Shown here: one piece after another, positions 8,965 to 17,349 of the stretch | How the letters are laid out: every line of letters begins with the position of its first letter | Position numbering within the stretch: the first letter of the stretch is position 1 | Source: Prevotella falsenii DSM 22864 = JCM 15124 | Lineage (GTDB): Bacteria; Bacteroidota; Bacteroidia; Bacteroidales; Bacteroidaceae | Length of the DNA stretch: 33,728 nucleotides | NCBI RefSeq assembly: GCF_000613945.1 | Contig: NZ_BAJY01000029.1 | Location: forward strand, 1 to 33,728 | Direction: 5' to 3' | The notes under the pieces: model-generated | Database searches by the model: none | What the model was told of the DNA's origin: nothing | The model's input: the letters and a program-made list of their open reading frames with translations, nothing else | Position numbers and translations under genes: made by a program

Positions 8965-10015
8965 TTATTGTTGTTGTTTAAAAGAATTATAAATTAAAAT
9001 ATTCCATATAGCTATTCGCACTTTATCTAATAGGATAGAAATGAGAAAAATACTTAATATGAAAAGCATAGTAAATACGAGAAACCATTCTGTACTTTCA
9101 GTTACCGAAAGGTTATTTATAATTTTGCCATAATAAGGGCGTAGAAGTAATTCATTAGCATGTAAAAGATAAACAGAGAAACATGATATTCCAACCCAAT
9201 TAATGATTTTGCTTTTTATAGATATTCGACTAAAAATAATTAGTAATAACAATGATTCTAATAAAACTAATGGGTTGGTATAAGTAAATAATCTTCCTGC
9301 TATGGGAAGACCGAATCGAGTTACGATAAAAGCCAAGATTGCAATAAACAATACAATGCTAATGTAACTCGATATATATATACTCTGACTTATTTTATTT
9401 ATGTCTGGCAAAAGATATTGTCTTGTATATCTTGCTGCAAGATAAAGAAAGAAAAAAGAAACTGCAGAATATCCCCCTCCGATCCATTGTACTCCATCAA
9501 TGCTGAGCCAGCCATAAATAGTTTGAAAAATAAAGAAGGAGATAAGGAAATAACCAAGTTGTTTTTGTGAAGCCCTTTCTGCAAACGTATTTAAAATAGG
9601 AGAAAATAGATATAGCCCGATATATGCTTTGACAAACCAATAGTCAGAGCTATGAAACATAAAGAAGGTAAGGAGTGCATCTGTATTTGCAATAACATTA
9701 GGAGAAAAGATGTAAAACCCTATAAAAATAATACTTGTAAAGAAAAAAAAGTTGAAAGATAAATTCTGAAAATCTTTTTAAATTTGCCTTTATACCGAAC
9801 CAACCTGATAGTAAAATAAAGATATTGACACATACAGTAGAAAATGATTGTGAAAGAAAAATTCCAAAAGAATTGTAAGGAGTACTTATAGAGTCTTCAT
9901 GTGTAGGAATACCTAAAGATAAGAATGTTGCATGAGTAATCATAACAAGTAACATTGCTATGATTCTAAGTAATTCAAAATTACTCTCTCGTTTTTTTAT
10001 AGGGATTTCTTTCAT
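8965..10015 (-). pseudogene. Acyltransferase-3 family protein, frameshifted in a T8 tract
   Basis: Two overlapping-context frames form one integral-membrane acyltransferase of the OafA/WecH type (Acyl_transf_3), about 349 residues when joined. The first frame (10015-9698) has FELLRIIAMLLVMITHA, with the active-site His of the family, and ILLSGWFGI. The second (through 8965) has FHSSDYWFVKAYIGLYLFSPILN and about eight more membrane segments. The frame is lost in a run of eight T on the coding strand (plus-strand A run 9743-9750); seven T would read through as QLFFFTSIIFIGFYIFSP. Product: O-acetylation (or similar) of the polysaccharide at the inner membrane. It may be off by slippage, a true mutation, or a homopolymer sequencing error. 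Confidence 0.82.
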
Positions 10016-10018
10016 AAT

Positions 10019-11160
10019 TTATCGATAGAATTTATCCATATCATATTTAAGATCGTATTCATACCTTTCATAAATCCATTCTGCAGCTGTATGTCCCGGA
10101 GTCAGGAAAGTTTTGTATGGGCACATATTAAAAGACCATTCAATAGTTATTCGTAAAAATAGAAATAAACTTACAGCTATTATATATAAGTCGAAATGAT
10201 GACGTTTACCATTTTTAGTTGTTAATAACTGTGTTAGTGAGAATATCAAACCATATACAAAATACCAACTTAAGCGTCCTCCGTTTTCAGAACGAATAAA
10301 CAACAGCAAAACAGCACAAAATGCTAAGGCTATATTGTATAAAACAACACTTTGCTTGGTATCTGGTAAATGTCGATAAGAATTAATTAGAAAAAAGAGA
10401 AAAAATCCTGCCTCTAAAATGTAGGCGATACGGGTATCTCCTTGAATAGCATAATCACCATGTGCTGCACGAGTTGATATATCGTCAAATAGATTATAAA
10501 GCTGCTTGATATTCCGGTTACACCAATAATGAAGCATGCAGCCATTAATAACAATATATGTGCTTTTGAATATTTTCTATTCGCAATAAAATACATAGGG
10601 AAGAAAATAACAGCAGAATTATGGAATGAAAACGCTGCGAAGATAACGGCACAATACTTTAAAAATTTTCTTTCGATGATATATTTAATAGAAAGCCCTA
10701 TAATAGCAGCGGCAAACATCTGTCGAAGATATGTAAAGGAGAAATAGAATACCAATGCCATAAACAGAATACATGCCAAAGGGTAATTTTTAGCATATTT
10801 TTTGAAACTATGTAAAATAATGGCATACATACAGATAGTATAGAGGAAGATAAAAATATACCTGTTGCTTGTTATATGGGCTATTGCCCAGTTGAACCCT
10901 ATATAGCCAAATTCTGTATTGTATATTTGATAAATATCAGAAAACATTATTGGAGTCCCAATTTTCAATTGGTCTGCTAAATTATCAAACAGCTCGCCAT
11001 AGATGTATCGATCGTAACCGCCTAACATATCGCCCAATCCAACAAATGCAGCTAACGAAATAAAAAAGAATAAAAAGGGTTTGTAAGAAGCCTGTTTATT
11101 GTCTTTATAATAGAAATATAAAACGGTAGGGATAAGAAAAAGAATGATGTATACAATCAT
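10019..11160 (-). pseudogene. EpsG/Wzy-like polysaccharide polymerase, frameshifted
   Basis: Two frames, 11160-10414 and 10537-10019, together make an about 380-residue multi-spanning protein like the EpsG family of capsule polymerases. Early motifs FVGLGDMLGGYDRYIYGELF, EFGYIGFNWAIAHIT and YFSFTYLRQMFAAAIIGLSIKY are characteristic: GG-YD after TM2 and the FxYLRQ segment. The second frame continues with KQLYNLFDDISTRAAHGDY and four more membrane spans. The join is around 10501-10520 (coding GGAATATCAAGCAG), where one base is missing; it is not in a homopolymer. If real, the repeat-unit polymerase is broken. It lies 53 bp after the glycosyltransferase and 3 bp before the acyltransferase. Confidence 0.82.
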
Positions 11161-11213
11161 GTTAAAATATTATTTAATGATTTAAATAGACAGGTATTAA
11201 TAATGATTTCTGT

Positions 11214-12399
11214 CTAAAATAAATCAAACAGTTCTTTTGCAACCTTTTTTCTGTCATGCATTGTCAGTACACATTTTCTTCCCTCTTCAGCCATGACTTC
11301 ATATTTTTCTTTTTGCAAGGGGATTTCTTTTAAGATAGAAATTAGTTGCTTGGCATCTTTATAAATAATGCACGATTTATTGTTTTCGACTGCAATGTTT
11401 TCCATTGCATACGGTGTACCAATTATAAGTAATCCATTTGCAAGTGCATCAAGAACTTTCCCTTTAGTTCCTGTTCCGACTGAAATAGGAGTGAGCTGAA
11501 TGTCATATTTAATGATTTCATCTAAATACACGTCTACAAAATCGATTTGATAGGTTTCATACCCTGCTTCCTGTAGTTTATCTACAGCAAAGTTCCACCC
11601 TTTTCCTAAGAATGTAATGCTGTAATTGTTTGCAATTTCTTTATGATTACATAATTCTGGAAGAATTTCATTAAATGCAGTAAACATATATAGATTATAT
11701 TGCCCTGCGATAAGTATTTTTAATTTTAGTTTTTGAAAATGATATTTGCTTTTTATCTGTGTAATTATAATGTGGGTGGCGTATAAAATGAGCATCAAGT
11801 CCTTTATTAACCTTAAGAAGGTATTGTTTATCAGCTTCTCCAACAAGATGGTAAATTATATTTGTAGTTGGATATTTTTTTTCCAATTGCTTATTTTTAA
11901 CAGCCTGTATCCTATTACCTAATCCCTTTAACCAAATTTGCCTACACCAACTATCTTTCAAAAGGCGATCATAATATAAACAAACGCAATCAGGCATTGT
12001 CAATACTTTTTTATATCCGTCAAATTGTTTTAAAACTTTCAACATAAAATCGCCATTAACCCATATTGCATCAGGTTTTTTATTGTTTATTTTTTCTACT
12101 ATTTTGGGTGATAGTGAATTGTAATAATTGAAAGGGTAGGGGAGAAAGTTTTTAAGGAAAATAGTATGCGTTTTGAATAAGTAATTAATATACTTGTTTG
12201 TTGGTACTATATGAATGCTGGCATTAAGTTCTTTTTCTATGTGTTGTATCACATTTTGAGGAACATTATTACCGTTAAAACTATAAATTTCTAATTCAAC
12301 ATTAGCAGGTCTGTATTTACATAGATGGAAAGAGAGTGCTGATGCAGCTTTAAAATTATCAGGTGTTGGAGTAACGTATGTAATTAAAATAATTTTCAT
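11214..12399 (-). pseudogene. Glycosyltransferase, frameshifted in an A5 run
   Basis: The frames 12399-11695 and 11846-11214 join to one GT-B glycosyltransferase of about 394 residues. The N-terminal part begins MKIILITYVTPTPDNFKAAS and includes KVLTMPDCVCLYYDR; the C-terminal part has LKILIAGQYNLYMFTAFNEI, ITFLGKGWNF, and ISVGTGTKGKVLDALANGLL, the C-domain donor-binding loop of GT4-like enzymes. Removing one A from the coding A5 run (plus-strand T5, 11730-11734) restores SFSKLKLKILIAGQY. No known slippery heptamer in the correct phase is present, so recoding is unlikely. A 251-bp gap with hairpins lies upstream. Confidence 0.8.
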
Positions 12400-12503
12400 C
12401 GTATGAATATTATTTAGAGAGTATTTATATTGTATAAGCTCAACAAGTTATTTTATAGTACTGAATGTTTTATATAAAAAAAGAGTAAAATGTTAATAAC
12501 AAC

Positions 12504-12554
12504 TAAAGTATAAGTAGTGGGGCACTGAAGTATAAGTAGTGCCCCACTGAAGTA
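12504..12554. repeat. 22-bp-period repeat with an 11-bp hairpin
   Basis: Two 22-bp units (12504-12525, 12526-12547) differ mainly by GGGG versus CCCC, followed by a partial third (TGAAGTA). As a result AGTGGGGCACT (12516-12526) and AGTGCCCCACT (12538-12548) form a perfect 11-bp stem with an 11-nt loop. A second small hairpin follows, CTCCAT (12569-12574) with ATGGAG (12586-12591). No T-run follows on either strand, so these are not typical terminators. Confidence 0.75.
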
Positions 12555-12636
12555 GGACTTGTCGCTATCTCCATCTACTGCGCCAATGGAGGTTAAATAG
12601 TTCCCCTGGAGTATCCTTTAAAGAGACGCCTATAAT

Positions 12637-12654
12637 TTGTTGAATTCACGTTAG
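12637..12654 (-). repeat. TAACGTGARTTC element abutting a stop codon
   Basis: On the minus strand the GT2 gene ends in TAA, and this stop is the first triplet of TAACGTGAATTCAACAA. The same arrangement, TAACGTGAGTTCGATA, is found at the end of the guanine deaminase gene (22522-22537). Related copies are at 21998 and 22398. This may be the end of a small mobile element. Confidence 0.5.
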
Positions 12655-13607
12655 TTTATATAACGAAGATTTAACAGTTTGCTTAAAATCCATATTCTCC
12701 ATGAAGTAAAAGGACCTTGAAGGGGAAAAACTCCATGACTTTTCATTTCATTGAGAACTTTTTTTCTAAAGTTTTTATCTATTAGAGGACTATTACTACG
12801 CTTTATGGATAATACGAGATTAAACAAGATATTATTACTCCATCTAAGAATATAATCTTGCAGTTCTTTATCTTCAAGTGTTTTTATAAACTTCTGGTGA
12901 GATAATGCAACATACATATCGCCAATAGTATAGAAATATTGTCTTTCTACAGTTTTCGGTTTGGAAACAGAGCCACTATGTTTTATATAGATATAGGCTT
13001 GGTAGTCTGAGAAATAAATGTTTTTAGCCAATGCTACTGCCCGCATTGAAAATTCAACATCTTGATGAGAGATACCAACATAAAAACTTAGTTGATGTTT
13101 TTTGATAAAATCTCTCTTACAGATTATTGCACATGCTGATGAAGGCTGGTAACCAGTTAGAATAGCATCACGTCCTTTTAAGACAACATTATGCTTTACC
13201 TTTTGTTGAGAACATTCTATACGAGTAGTTTTTCCATCAATAAGTTTTAATTGAATAGCAAATATATCAGGAAAGTTATTTTCTATAATGTCTTTTTTAA
13301 TTCTTCCTAATAGTGAAGATTCTAAATAATCATCGCTATCTATGAACCAAATATAATCGCCCGTAGCTTTTTCTATACCAACATTACGTGCTGCGCTTGA
13401 CCCTTGATTTTCTTGTTCTATAAGTGTTGTATTCTTGTGTTGTTGGCATATTTGCTTTGCTACTTTGGCACTGTTGTCAGTAGAACCATCATCAATCATA
13501 ATGATTTCTACCTCTGAATTTGTTAATGCTGAATTATAAATGCTTTCTATGCATTTATTCAAGTATAATTCTGCATTATAGATAGGTATTACAAAACTTA
13601 TTTTCAT
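12651..13607 (-). CDS. GT2-family glycosyltransferase
   Basis: A 318-residue Glycos_transf_2 protein: MKISFVIPIYNAELYLNKCI, EIIMIDDGSTDNSAKVA, QENQGSSAARNVGIEKATG and DYIWFIDSDDYLE contain the two Asp motifs of GT-A enzymes. It resembles the EpsJ/CpsJ-type capsule transferases. Its ATG overlaps the stop of the sugar dehydrogenase by one base (TAATG), a sign of coupled translation. Its own stop codon is the start of a TAACGTGAATTC repeat, so the last codons may have been set by an insertion. Sugar specificity is unknown. Confidence 0.93.
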   Translation of the reverse strand: MKISFVIPIYNAELYLNKCIESIYNSALTNSEVEIIMIDDGSTDNSAKVAKQICQQHKNTTLIEQENQGSSAARNVGIEKATGDYIWFIDSDDYLESSLLGRIKKDIIENNFPDIFAIQLKLIDGKTTRIECSQQKVKHNVVLKGRDAILTGYQPSSACAIICKRDFIKKHQLSFYVGISHQDVEFSMRAVALAKNIYFSDYQAYIYIKHSGSVSKPKTVERQYFYTIGDMYVALSHQKFIKTLEDKELQDYILRWSNNILFNLVLSIKRSNSPLIDKNFRKKVLNEMKSHGVFPLQGPFTSWRIWILSKLLNLRYIN

Positions 13608-14887
13608 TATAGCCTTGCATCTATTATATTAGTAGGCAGCACACCCTTGACATCGTAAACTATTCCTTTTTCTTTTAGCAAGGAGCGTATGTCTATATTA
13701 AGAAATTCTTTATGGGAAACTGCTAAAATCACGGCATCATATTTTGTTGCTTCAATCTGTTCTAATTCTTGTTTTGTATCGATGTTGTAGTGTCTCTTTA
13801 CGATTTCAGGATTAGCCCAAGGGTCGTAAACCGTTATATTGTTGCTGTATTCCAATAGTGTTTGATAAATATCTACCACTTTTGTATTTCTTACATCTGG
13901 ACAGTTTTCTTTGAATGTTATACCAAGAATAAGAATGTTGGCATCTTTTACCATAATGCCTTTCTTGTTCATACATTTTATGGTTTGGTTGGCAACGTAA
14001 TCGCCCATGCCATCGTTCAGACGTCGTGCACTCGACATTATGCGAGGAAGAACGCCATATACTTGTGCTTTTTGAATTAAGTAATATGGGTCTACGCTGA
14101 TACAGTGCCCGCCTACTAACCCTGGACTTAATTTTATAAAGTTCCATTTCGATGCTGCTGCATCAATAACATCGCGTGTATCAATCCCCATTGCATTGAA
14201 TATTTTTGCTAATTCGTTCATAAAAGCGATATTGACATCGCGTTGAGAGTTCTCAATAATTTTCGATGCTTCAGCTACTTTTATCGAAGGGGCTTTGTGT
14301 GTTCCGTTTATTAAAACGGAATTATAAATATTATCAACAATATCTGCAACTTCAGGTGTTGAACCCGATGTAACTTTCTTTATTTTTTCTACAGTGTGCT
14401 CCTTATCTCCGGGATTTATACGTTCCGGCGAATAGCCTGCAAAGAAATCTTCATTGAATTTTAAACCTGATACCCTTTCTACAACAGGCAGGCATTCTTC
14501 CTCTGTCACACCGGGATAGACAGTAGACTCATATACAACGATGTCGCCTTTTGAGATTACTTTCCCAATGGTTTCACTTGCGCTTACCAGTGGCATTAAA
14601 TCCGGTCGGTTGTTACTATCAACAGGAGTTGGCACAGCAACAACATAAAAGTTACAGTCCTTTATATCTTCAATATTACTTGTGCATTTGAACCCATTTT
14701 TACTAATGGCTTCTTGCAGCAGGTCATCATCAACTTCTAATGTTGCATCGTGTCCTGCCATTAATGCATCAACACGGCTCTGCTTCATATCAAAGCCAAT
14801 GGTCTTGAACTTTGTTGAAAACAATCTTGCCAATGGCAAGCCTACATATCCTAAACCTATTACTCCTATTTTGTACTCTATCGACAT
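13607..14887 (-). CDS. UDP-N-acetylhexosamine 6-dehydrogenase (TviB/WbpO-like)
   Basis: A 426-residue UDP-glucose/GDP-mannose dehydrogenase family enzyme. The N-terminal Rossmann domain has IGVIGLGYVGLPLA with GxGxxG at residues 11-16; YVVAVPTPVD and VVYESTVYPGVTEE follow; GLVGGHCISVDPYYL gives catalytic Cys262; the C-terminal UDP-binding domain includes ILILGITFKENCPDVRNTKV. Overall it is closest in my judgement to TviB/WbpO enzymes that oxidise UDP-GalNAc or UDP-GlcNAc to the uronic acid using two NAD+. It implies a HexNAcA residue in the polymer. It lies 30 bp after the pyruvyl transferase and overlaps the next GT2 by one base. Confidence 0.9.
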   Translation of the reverse strand: MSIEYKIGVIGLGYVGLPLARLFSTKFKTIGFDMKQSRVDALMAGHDATLEVDDDLLQEAISKNGFKCTSNIEDIKDCNFYVVAVPTPVDSNNRPDLMPLVSASETIGKVISKGDIVVYESTVYPGVTEEECLPVVERVSGLKFNEDFFAGYSPERINPGDKEHTVEKIKKVTSGSTPEVADIVDNIYNSVLINGTHKAPSIKVAEASKIIENSQRDVNIAFMNELAKIFNAMGIDTRDVIDAAASKWNFIKLSPGLVGGHCISVDPYYLIQKAQVYGVLPRIMSSARRLNDGMGDYVANQTIKCMNKKGIMVKDANILILGITFKENCPDVRNTKVVDIYQTLLEYSNNITVYDPWANPEIVKRHYNIDTKQELEQIEATKYDAVILAVSHKEFLNIDIRSLLKEKGIVYDVKGVLPTNIIDARL

Positions 14888-14917
14888 ATTTTTATCTTAA
14901 ACTTTATTCTATTTATT

Positions 14918-16054
14918 TTAAATGCTCCAAATTAAATCCCACATCTCTTTTGACTGTATCTTAATAGTAGGCAATATCTTTGTTATTGCTTGTCTAATGA
15001 ATAAATTATTCCTTTCATCTATATATTCTGTAATTTTATTCTTTATAGAGTTTAAATCTTTTGTATTTAAGATACAATCTGTTTGTTGGTAAAGCTTAAA
15101 AAGCTCTTCATACTTATGACTCCAACTAGTCGCTAAGCAAGGTATCCCTGAATTAAGAGCAGATGCTACGCCATGAAAGCGAGAAGAAACGCAGAGGTAT
15201 GAAGACGAGATCATTCCCTTTACCTCTAATGCATTTAATCCTGTTACGATTTCTATATCTTTTCCAAGATATTGCTTGCATTTGGCTATTATATCTTCAT
15301 CACCTATTCCCTCATGGTTTAATAGATAAGTCTTATGTTTAGTTGAAGTAGTTTGATTTATGATTTGAGTTAAGATATTAATATATTCTTCTATTGTAAC
15401 TATTCCTTGAGATACCATTTTTGCATTTGGTATAATACAGATTCCATTACTTAAGTACGAGTATTTAGAAGGTATGATCCCATCAATTAAAGATGTAAAA
15501 TCTGGATACATTAAAACATTATCCTTAGTTTGTTTTATTTGTTTTAAATAATCTAACGAAACTTTTTCTCGTGCAAAAATTAAATCTGCTTTTTCGCATA
15601 TAACATCTATAATATCTTTTGTATATTTATTCTCTATGGGGCCAAATGCTTGCGGTAAGAATATTATTTTGGTTCCTTGTTCTTTATATTTTGCCAATTG
15701 CTTAAACCAATATTGATAGTTTTCTCTTTTTAAATTGAATTGATCCGAAAAAAGAAACCCACTTGCATCAATAAAATATTTTGCGTCTTTTACTATCTTA
15801 TTAGCAATAAAGTTATCATAAAAAGGTAATTTTAACCTTTCCATAATACCTTGTATCTTAAAAGTTTTAAGCCATATAGGGTATTGTGTCTTGAAACTTA
15901 ACTTAGTTGAAAAATCATAACCTTGGGGAATAGCTTCTGATAAATAAACTACAGAATTTGGAAATTTATTTTCAATTTCTTGTAATATAGCATAAAGCAT
16001 TAGCTCTGCACCTTTATTTACAAACCCTATTCCAGATAAAACTATCTTCTCCAT
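14918..16054 (-). CDS. Polysaccharide pyruvyl transferase family protein
   Basis: A 378-residue PS_pyruv_trans (CsaB/WcaK-like) protein. The family N terminus is clear, IVLSGIGFVNKGAELMLYAI, with the NKGAE loop; the C-terminal motif SSYLCVSSRFHGVASALNSGIPCLATSWSHKYEEL contains the conserved Arg-Phe-His-Gly. Characterised members attach a ketal-linked pyruvate from PEP to a sugar. It overlaps the Fe-S protein gene by 13 bp, and the two are commonly adjacent in bacterial capsule loci, so they may act together. Some family members in such pairs may do something other than pyruvylation; this one is untested. Confidence 0.88.
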   Translation of the reverse strand: MEKIVLSGIGFVNKGAELMLYAILQEIENKFPNSVVYLSEAIPQGYDFSTKLSFKTQYPIWLKTFKIQGIMERLKLPFYDNFIANKIVKDAKYFIDASGFLFSDQFNLKRENYQYWFKQLAKYKEQGTKIIFLPQAFGPIENKYTKDIIDVICEKADLIFAREKVSLDYLKQIKQTKDNVLMYPDFTSLIDGIIPSKYSYLSNGICIIPNAKMVSQGIVTIEEYINILTQIINQTTSTKHKTYLLNHEGIGDEDIIAKCKQYLGKDIEIVTGLNALEVKGMISSSYLCVSSRFHGVASALNSGIPCLATSWSHKYEELFKLYQQTDCILNTKDLNSIKNKITEYIDERNNLFIRQAITKILPTIKIQSKEMWDLIWSI

Positions 16055-17349
16055 AACATTCTCTTTAATTTTATGGCAACTCTATAATAAAAAGGAACTA
16101 TTTTAGTGCCTTTTATAATTTTATTATGTGCTTGTTTTATTAATTCTGTTGTTTCTAAGTGATCGTTTTTTATAAATTCTCGAATAATACGTTTAGCTTT
16201 GCTTAATTCTGCTCTTGTTATTTTGTTACTATCAAAATTATAGAGATATGATTCTGTATGTTCGGATAATATCTCTAGAGCCTTAGCAAAGTTATTTACA
16301 CTTATCTTTCGTGTATCAATTCCCTGACCTCTTAAAGCATCTTCTTCATTACTTAATACTAACTTTATCTTTTCTTGGTTCATCATCTTTTGAATACAAG
16401 ATAGTCCAAGTTCCGTTCTAACTAAAACCAAAGAGTTTCCATGTGTTTTATCTATTTCTCTTGTTCCATGAGGATCTCCTATTACAATGTCAGCGTGCAC
16501 ATTTAATTTATCATAACAAATATAGCATCGAGGAGTTGTAAACATTTCTTTTAAGAGCATTCTATAGTTTTTAGGTAAAACCTTTAAAACTTTCTTTTTT
16601 GTGTATATAACTACGGGAGCATTAGAATACGAATAGTATTTATTATTTATAGTTGAATCCTTTCTTCTCCAGTCTATTTTAATTTCATCATTTTCTTTTG
16701 TTTGAGCAAAAGATGAGATTGCGGTTTGTACTCCATTACATAAAGTTCTATCACAAATTAAACCTATTCTATACTTGATATTAGCAAATTTTTTTAAAGT
16801 TTTACTTAATGCTATTGCGCCTTCTATATGACATGGTAAGCCTACTAATGCTATAGATTGTATTCCTTTTGTTTGCTTTAATGCTTTTAACAGTGGAACT
16901 GGAGTATAACAAGATTTTTGACTATCTTCTAAATCCTTTATAGAAGTAACAAGATATGGTTGAACTAATGGAATTTTAGCAAAATCCATTTTACATACTA
17001 TCGCTCCATCAATTTTCTTATTTTCGAATAACCATGCAAGAATAGAAGTACATAGTCCACCACTTTGTCCATTTTGAAAAAAGTTCTGTGTAAGGCTTTT
17101 GCCTACGTATACTTTCTTTATTTCACCTTTATATATATCTTTGTATACTTTATGAAGATCGTAATAATCTATGGAAGGACAGACTTTAGTACATAATCCA
17201 CAATCTATACAATTTGAATTTACATTTGCATACATTCTCCCAATAGGAGAGTAATTAAAATCTATAGCGTTTACACCGCAAATCGTATAACATGCGCCAC
17301 AATTAGAACAAAGATATGCGTCAGAGATCCTTTGAATATTATTCATCAA
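16042..17349 (-). CDS. Coenzyme F420 hydrogenase/dehydrogenase beta-subunit-like Fe-S protein
   Basis: A 435-residue protein. Its N terminus holds two 4Fe-4S ferredoxin motifs, Cys14-17-20-24 (CSNCGACYTIC) and Cys47-50-53-57 (CIDCGLCTKVCP). FrhB_FdhB-like N and C domains follow (QSGGLCTSILAWLFENKKID; IALVGLPCHIEGAIAL; IGLICDRTLCNG; RCYICYDKLNVHADIVIGDPHG). Bacteroidales are not known to make F420, so the cofactor is probably a flavin (inference). Its ATG overlaps the flippase stop (ATGA), and it overlaps the pyruvyl transferase gene by 13 bp. This flippase / Fe-S protein / pyruvyl transferase trio recurs in capsule loci; the redox step is undefined. Confidence 0.88.
   Translation of the reverse strand: MMNNIQRISDAYLCSNCGACYTICGVNAIDFNYSPIGRMYANVNSNCIDCGLCTKVCPSIDYYDLHKVYKDIYKGEIKKVYVGKSLTQNFFQNGQSGGLCTSILAWLFENKKIDGAIVCKMDFAKIPLVQPYLVTSIKDLEDSQKSCYTPVPLLKALKQTKGIQSIALVGLPCHIEGAIALSKTLKKFANIKYRIGLICDRTLCNGVQTAISSFAQTKENDEIKIDWRRKDSTINNKYYSYSNAPVVIYTKKKVLKVLPKNYRMLLKEMFTTPRCYICYDKLNVHADIVIGDPHGTREIDKTHGNSLVLVRTELGLSCIQKMMNQEKIKLVLSNEEDALRGQGIDTRKISVNNFAKALEILSEHTESYLYNFDSNKITRAELSKAKRIIREFIKNDHLETTELIKQAHNKIIKGTKIVPFYYRVAIKLKRMLWRR

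Noticed and set aside
11728..11740. Programmed frameshift in the glycosyltransferase
   Set aside because: The needed shift is +1, and the C-AAA-AAC run is not in the phase of a known -1 slippery heptamer; no stimulatory structure was evident.
12555..12650. Transposase remnant downstream of the GT2 gene
   Set aside because: The hairpins look like an insertion scar, but translating this stretch gave no recognisable transposase motif.
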